Assembly: GCA_021030905.1 (NCBI GenBank)
Contig: JAGFMI010000001.1
Coordinates: forward strand, 2,771,230-2,835,229
Direction: 5' to 3'
DNA: 64,000 bases
Origin: Pyrenula massariospora
Taxonomy: Eukaryota; Ascomycota; Eurotiomycetes; Pyrenulales; Pyrenulaceae
Shown in pieces: positions 58,355 to 64,000 of the stretch. The translations under genes were made by a program, and so were the position numbers. Each line of letters opens with the position of its first letter. Positions within the stretch are counted from its first letter, which is position 1. Under the pieces are notes generated by a model. The model had not been told where the DNA came from, did not search any database, and worked only from the letters and a program-made list of their open reading frames with translations.

Positions 58355-60075
58355 GGGTCTGCATTAGTCCCTCGTCTAAGACCTCGATCGGTTGACTAGG
58401 CGGAGTGATCCGATCGAGCGGCGTGAGTTGGAGGGTAGAGAAGGACGAGGGATGATATCGATCAGTTAACTAGGCAGAGTGATTTGATTGAGCGGGATGT
58501 GTGGGAGAGAGAATATGAATCGGTCGGATATTTTAGATCGGTTGACCAGGCAGAGTGATGTGGTTGGGCGGTATGGGTCTGGGAGACGGTAAAATTGGGT
58601 CTATATAGTCTCGGCGCACTTTTTTTTTGTTCTTGGTACGGGAGCGGATCCAAAGTACGGTCGAACGTATACCACAGCGGCCAGCATCTGTATGAGGACT
58701 TTTAGCATGGCGAGGATGCTGTATCACTTGTACAACTCGGCAGAGCTCACGACGATGATCATCTTAAACACTTGCGGTCTACGGGTGTCAATTCATTCGC
58801 AGCAGCCTGTGAGATTGATGAGAACGATATCGTTACTGATTGTCCATCACCCCCTAGAACCGACCAAAGGGCGTGGAGGTCGATCTTAATCGCCCCTAGA
58901 GCGCTGGAGATTGTGCAGCTACATGCAGCCCCAAACATTTAGAATAAATCTAATACCACCTGGCTACATAATGCTCTTTATGTAGAATTTGAATTATAAT
59001 GAAACAAGAGATTGCGGGAGAGCTCATGTCATTAGTCAATTTCTGTCATTGCGCTAAACTAAAACAGCTTTCCACGCAATAGTATCGTTAGTTAATTCAT
59101 GTTCCTTAGACCGGCGCAAATCCAAACCAGAATGAGGCGCACTCACACTTATGCAGCGTTGACACATGCCATTCATTAGACGTTAATACGAACATAAGGT
59201 TATTGTATTCACTCTATTAACTAATTAGTACATATAATCACCGGGCAAGTCCGTAGTTGATGGCTTAGAAGTCGGGTATCAATTTATCCTTATGAAAGGT
59301 AGTCTATGAGGGTTTTCGGTCGGAAATTATCCTTAAGACTGACACAGAATCGTGCCTTGAATGGCACACGAAGGGCAACCGCAAGCAGGGGCAATAATAT
59401 TAGACAAAGGCAACGCGCGCAATCGTGGGGTAGAGAGATGATTTCCACCTGAGTTCGTGCTTATTTATGGACCTTAGCGGTCGATGTACATTCATACTAA
59501 ACTCAGTTGGGTAGAAAGAAGGGTGAGCTGAGAAGTAGGGGTAATTTAAGGAGATACTCCATTATTGTCTATGCTGACACCCCTTCTTCCCCTTCTGGCG
59601 CTGCTGTTTCAAAACCCTGTCAACGGATCGTGATAATGACAGTGAGGATATCCACCTTACGTTCGTGCTTATTTATCGCGAGGTAGCACATATTAGAGGG
59701 CCACAAATGCGCACGGTAGGTGAACGGCACCTTTTCCTAGATCGATATTACGGTTTACAAGCAGCTCTAAACGGTAGGTCGCATAGCCCCTCTGCCCCTA
59801 CGCTACAAGCCTTCTGACGAACGTGTGCATTTGTTCTGCACACGACACTGCCACCGTGATGTTGTGATTCATCGCCCATGCCAACATTGATCTGAAACCA
59901 TGGCGTCTCTGGCTGTGGTGCGGCCCGAGCCTTCGTGGAGCTTGTTTTATCCTGATCGCAGTATATTCGACTGAAAAGGGGCATAATTGAAGTTTAGGTG
60001 ACGACCTTAGCTACCTCATATTTTCAAAAACAGCGTGTTGGAATGACAAAAAAAAGAATATTTGCCAGTGTCATG
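58355..60075. other. Intergenic region with decayed repeats
   Basis: The 3' flank of the multi-domain gene holds three diverged tandem repeat units, described separately. From about 58,900 to 59,350 the DNA is AT-rich. No further gene was found before the tRNA. Confidence 0.6.
58385..58592. repeat. Three diverged tandem repeat units of 74-76 bases, formerly coding-like
   Basis: Units start near 58,385, 58,459 and 58,535, each opening with CGATCGGTTGAC-like sequence followed by AGGCxGAGTGAT. Read in their own frames they encode DRLTRRSDPIERREL, DQLTRQSDLIERDVW and DRLTRQSDVVGRYG. This heptad-like, charged repeat lies just beyond the stop codon of the multi-domain gene. Unit lengths that are not multiples of three, and internal stops, show that it is no longer one open frame. 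Confidence 0.7.
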
Positions 60076-60165
60076 TGACTCATTTGGGGATCGAACCCAA
60101 GACCTTGTCCGTTCTCAAGCGAAGCCTTGTTAAGGACACGTGATAACCAACTACACCAACGAGCC
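60076..60165 (-). tRNA. tRNA-Val (anticodon AAC) with 16-base intron
   Basis: On the minus strand a 90-base cloverleaf runs from GGCTCGT to its partner ATGAGTC plus discriminator A, pairing through two G-U pairs. The D arm is GTGTAGTTGGTTATCAC, the anticodon stem TGTCC/GGACA, and the T arm TTGGG-TTCGATC-CCCAA. The loop TTAACA gives anticodon AAC at 60,129-60,131. A 16-base intron (about 60,112-60,127) sits at the usual site one base 3' of the anticodon. Confidence 0.9.
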
Positions 60166-60758
60166 TTGCGTATTTTCATTCTGGTTAACAAATAAACTCA
60201 TTATGGCTTGAATAAAATCTGTTTGATGAATACGCTGACTAATATCTCAATCAGGGTTCCACTCTCCACAGGCTGTCGATATTGCAACTCGCCTTCAACT
60301 TCGGACAATGCCATTTTACACCCTATTGCCGAGGTCATCTTTAGGATGTTGTTCTGCTTTAACACCTCAGTTCTTCTAATGAATACAGCAGCTTCTACAA
60401 AAGCTGCGCGGTAGCCTTTTTGTAGCCGAGGAGAAGCTTCCGATTACATAGCTTGAAGATATAGTTACACCAACAGAGCCAAGACAAATGGCGAGGGTGT
60501 CTGTTGGAGTCCCCACGAAGGCGCGGCCGATCCCACCAAGCCTCCTCGACGTTTCGTCCTGTACAAACCAAAGCAAATTCAAATTTCCATGGACGTTTGC
60601 TTACAGATCAATCTGGACAATCACGCTGAACAGTCGTTCATTTGCAACGATTGTGCTCACGAGGTGTTGCGAATGGTTAAATTAGATCTCAGCATATCTT
60701 TCAGTATTAGAAAGAGTTTGACGGATATACTTCTTCTCGAAGATTTTACTCTTAGATT
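60166..60758. other. Intergenic region
   Basis: Upstream of the metalloprotease and the tRNA. Short frames only; nothing recognised. Confidence 0.6.
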
Positions 60759-62257
60759 ATGAAAATCCTTTGCATATTACAGGTTTTCTTTCTGACAGTT
60801 CTAGCCAACGACGTCAAACCCTATACATATTGGATTGATAAATCATGTCATCATCGCTTTGGAACACATTTTGATGAAGCATTCCGAGATATGCTAAGAT
60901 GGTCAAGCAGAGTGTCTGAAAGATTAGCAGATCCTTCAGATCAGGTGATAAAATATGCCTTCGAGCAACTGTTCTCATCTCACAATGACCGAAATTTTCG
61001 TACCCATCTCCGAAAGATCCGACGCAAGTGATTATCGATATCATGACATTCAGTAGGCTGCTAATCGATCCTAGGTATTTTTGGTCACCCGTCCTTAGAG
61101 CCTGGACTATCCGGAATCGTACCTGTACCGAATGATGATCGCACGCAAGCGAACTATCGATTCTATTGTGACAATGATGCCACAGATCCAAGTCCAAACA
61201 GCCAGACTAGATGGAAGCTGAGAAACGACATTCCGAGACCTTGGCCTAGTTGGTATGTACCCCAGGTAGATCGTCTTCCATACGATGATCCCTTCCGGGA
61301 GGACGGGGATGTATGGCAAGAGTATCAAGACGATGACAACGAACTTCTGAGTGCTGGTCGTGGCACCTGCCAGCACACAAACATTGTTTCTGCTACTTAT
61401 ACCATTAGAAACAGTAAACTGCTCACCAGGCAACCCGAATTGAGAGCTTCTGTTACGGTCTGTTATCGATGCTGCATACCCTGGAAACTGATAACTAAAG
61501 TCTCTCACAACAGATGTGCGACAGGCAATTCGGCAGAGGTATCCCATCTCTTGCATACCTTCCTAAGAATCGATTCCTATCAGCGCTAAGCTCCGCTGGG
61601 TCTAAAAATGAAGGGGCCACTCTGGATAGCTTCAAGAGCATGACTTCTTTCATCATTATGCACGAGGTATGCTGTCTCAATCAATCCTGAATGTCAAATA
61701 GTAACCATTCTATTCTAGGCGCTTCACCTGCCGCCTTATTATTGTAAGCTATTTCACAAGTGCCCTGTGGTAGCCCAACATCCAATTCTGTGCAGCGCCT
61801 TCCTATTCCCACATCACGCTCACCGTATCTTTCCCTTCTAATCAATATCTTATCACTAATCGTCAATCGTATAGTCCATGACCAAACCTCCCCAAACGAC
61901 CGCAGCGAATTGGCATACGGCTGGCTCAACGCGATGTACCTCGATCCCAGCCTCAAGGTCTCCAACCCGGATAATTATGCCTTCTTTGCCCTGCTTGCCC
62001 GGCTCGCTGATCGCGGCTACCGGCTGAGCCCGGTCGCCTCCCAGGCAGTTCACGGGGTCTTAGAGCGGGACCCGGGACTCATTCGGATCTTCGACAAGAA
62101 AAGGGATGACCGACGCCAAAGTCTACCGATCATGGCGGCTGGGCAATTGGGAAGTCTGGATATGCTCCTACCAGGAAAGGTCAATTTGAAGAGAGAAAAC
62201 AGCGTATTGAGTTGCACGGACTGCGAGGAGGCTCACGTTATAGCGGATGCTGCCTGA
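60759..62257 (+). CDS. Secreted zinc metalloprotease-like protein (HExxH), fungal M35-like
   Basis: Five exons (60759-60999, 61075-61457, 61514-61666, 61719-61743, 61875-62257) add up to 1,185 bases, 394 residues, with phase kept at every junction. The signal peptide is MKILCILQVFFLTVLA. The N-terminal part (YWIDKSCHHRFGTHFDEAF, DMLRWSSRVSERL) is typical of a secreted fungal family related to deuterolysin-type peptidases. Later come YRFYCDNDA, ASVTMCDRQF and TSFIIMHE joined across an intron to ALHL, giving the zinc motif HEALH. The last exon holds the conserved run TSPNDRSELAYGWLNAMYLD and NPDNYAFFALLARLADRGYRL, whose Asp residues could supply the third zinc ligand. Extracellular proteolysis is inferred. 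No ATG-opened frame covers the middle exons, so simple ORF calling misses them. Confidence 0.82.
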
Positions 62258-64000
62258 TATCCATCTTCGAGTTTTCCTGTTTGGCTCTAATTCTCGGAAA
62301 ACACGATGCGCGAACACACTTGCTGAGATGGTATCACAAACGTTGGTTACCGGATGTCAGAAATTTAGGAGATCTGCCGAACACAAGTCCTTCTTAGCCC
62401 CACGTCGTGATTACAATCTACTACCCAAGCAACAAAACTCACTAGACTCAAGTCTCCAATCTACGGCTCGCCTGAGCGGTGGGAATGGAGTGAAGAGGGA
62501 AGGTTGAGTCGCAACACGCTGTGTTTCCACCCGGACTAGCCGCTTCATTATGCCTTGAATTTGAGTGGGACAGAAAGTTGACTGTGTTCGCCCTGGGAAA
62601 GGAGAAGGGGGAGAAGGGAAGATTGGGGCTGGGGGCAGCAAAGGCTTGATCAAGAATAGAACAACGTTCGAAGAGGGCTGCGAGAATCCACTGATGTCAT
62701 CTGGGGAAAGGTTGGGTTGCAGCGTTTTGGAGCGGCTGAAGTGGAAGGAGACGCTGGCTGAAAGGAGGTCTGCTAAGTGGAGGGCAGATGCAAGGTTAGG
62801 TCCAACGCGGTTGGGGGCTTAGGCGATGTTCGCCGGGGAAAGAAGATTGAGGCAAGGTGGCTGCAGTAACATAGTATTGCCGAAATGTGTGCGCAATAGA
62901 ACCTGTCACTAATTTCAGGAAACTTGAGCAATTCAGGGAATTTTCTACGATGAGCTGGGATTTGAAGACGCGGATGGCGAAGAACATCAAGATCGCTTGG
63001 ACAAGTATCGATGGAGCCTATGATATTCTATTAAAAGCCTTTGCTCAAATGCATTAGAACTTCAGGGGTATCATACCGGCTAGACTTTACTTTCAGGTTC
63101 TCAAAATTCGGCCCTGAGAGATACTCGCTGGGTCAGGCCTTGGCGCAGCCACCGCCCCATTGGGATTTCTCGATTCCCATGTACAATTCGATCCAAACTC
63201 TCGTAGAGATGCTCTCGTGCGCGTTTGCATCCACGTGCAACACGCCACCTAGTTCATGAAAGGATGACTTGTAAACGCACGGGCATCCCATGGTTGATGG
63301 ATAGTCATGACCCGTTTAGGCGTCGATGATCGCTTAAGTTTGGCTTGCATAAAACATTCGGGCTTGACATGGGCGTTTCTGCCTCGACTCGCATTGTTAC
63401 CCGAGACTCCGGCTCCTTGTGGCTGACCCAACGATGTTTATGACCTCGTTAAACTGTGTCGTAATCCTTACTCTGCCGAGCAGATGGTTTCAGGCACGAT
63501 GGATCTTGCGCCTTTTATTCTTTGTTCTGACAAAAACTGTCAAGGCATTTGAAACTGTTACTATCATGGATAGGTAGATCGGCATCGATAAAGACTTTAG
63601 AAATGCAATATGGAAATCTTGAGATCCGAAGCTGAAAAGAGTATGATGAGATCTACATAACTCCCAGAAGAGAAAGTAAAGCGAGGTTGGAAAGAGAAAG
63701 AACCGGGATCCGGAAAATCCGGGGAATCTAGACTTGATTCAGGGAGATCCAGACTTTAGATCGACCATTCTGGATCCTAGACATTTCCTTTTTAGGGATC
63801 CCTGGATTTCCAAGTCTGAAGAAAACTCTGTCACTTGCATGAGCGGCAACACAGGACGAGCGCTATTCGTTACCAATTGAGATGCCTGTCCGCTTGAATG
63901 AGCTATATCCCTCTTGACCATCCCATTTTTGAGTATAGATCTACTGTCATGGAGTAGATTGCCGGTTAAAAATGGCTTGTGTAGCAGCCACTCAGTGGGA
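62258..64000. other. Intergenic region to the window end
   Basis: About 1.7 kb. Purine-rich DNA near 62,580-62,770 produces spurious frames. At 63,680-63,820 there are several copies of a GATCC/AGATCC-rich word. No gene was recognised. Confidence 0.55.

Noticed and set aside
61107-61556. Minus-strand 149-residue open frame
   Set aside because: It is antisense to exon 2 of the metalloprotease, whose plus-strand reading has family motifs and splice-consistent phase.

Overview
The window looks like a piece of a filamentous ascomycete genome (Pezizomycotina; Leotiomycetes would fit but cannot be proved from here). The grounds are short GT-AG introns of about 45-80 bases with CTAA-type branch points, two Pth11/rhodopsin-type seven-helix receptors, two Dal5-type MFS transporters, a NACHT-type STAND protein with a lipase-like N-terminus, a DUF7580-type protein, a Zn(II)2Cys6 finger, and many secreted proteins. 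Gene models were built by reading exons and splice sites by eye, so starts and internal introns are predictions.

Layout. 1-5.1 kb: a PhoD-type phosphatase cut by the window start, and a dye-decolorizing peroxidase, both on the minus strand. 5.1-8.6 kb: AT-rich, gene-free. 8.6-16.5 kb: a Pgc1-like glycerophosphodiesterase, a divergent pair formed by an FAD aromatic hydroxylase and an anion-type MFS transporter, and a Pth11-like receptor. 18.2-26.2 kb: two related six-cysteine secreted proteins flanking a fructosamine kinase and a large TPR-CHAT (caspase-like) protein. 27.2-32.7 kb: a second Pth11-like receptor and a second MFS transporter. 32.7-35.7 kb: AT-rich decayed DNA with two tandem hairpins. 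35.7-39.5 kb: a serine-hydrolase/NACHT STAND protein. 41.1-49.3 kb: a secreted protein of unknown family, an unknown acidic-tailed protein, a GFA/CENP-V-type enzyme and an intron-rich amidophosphoribosyltransferase with unusual motif residues. 49.5-58.4 kb: a large membrane protein, a DUF7580-type protein and a roughly 1,200-residue protein combining C2H2 fingers, RRM-like and RA-like regions and a C-terminal Zn2Cys6 cluster. 60.1-62.3 kb: an intron-containing tRNA-Val and a secreted HExxH metalloprotease.

How the genes may work together. No classical secondary-metabolite cluster is visible. The clearest functional pair is the hydroxylase and transporter at 10.5-14.2 kb, which share a 522-base promoter and probably take up and oxidise an aromatic acid. 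The rest reads as an accessory region rich in surface, secreted and self/non-self type genes (TPR-CHAT, NACHT, DUF7580, small cysteine-rich proteins, receptors) mixed with ordinary metabolic genes. The best candidates for new biology are the six-cysteine paralog pair around the CHAT gene and the multi-domain zinc-finger protein. Several genes also share a swing from C-rich to G-rich coding strand along their length.
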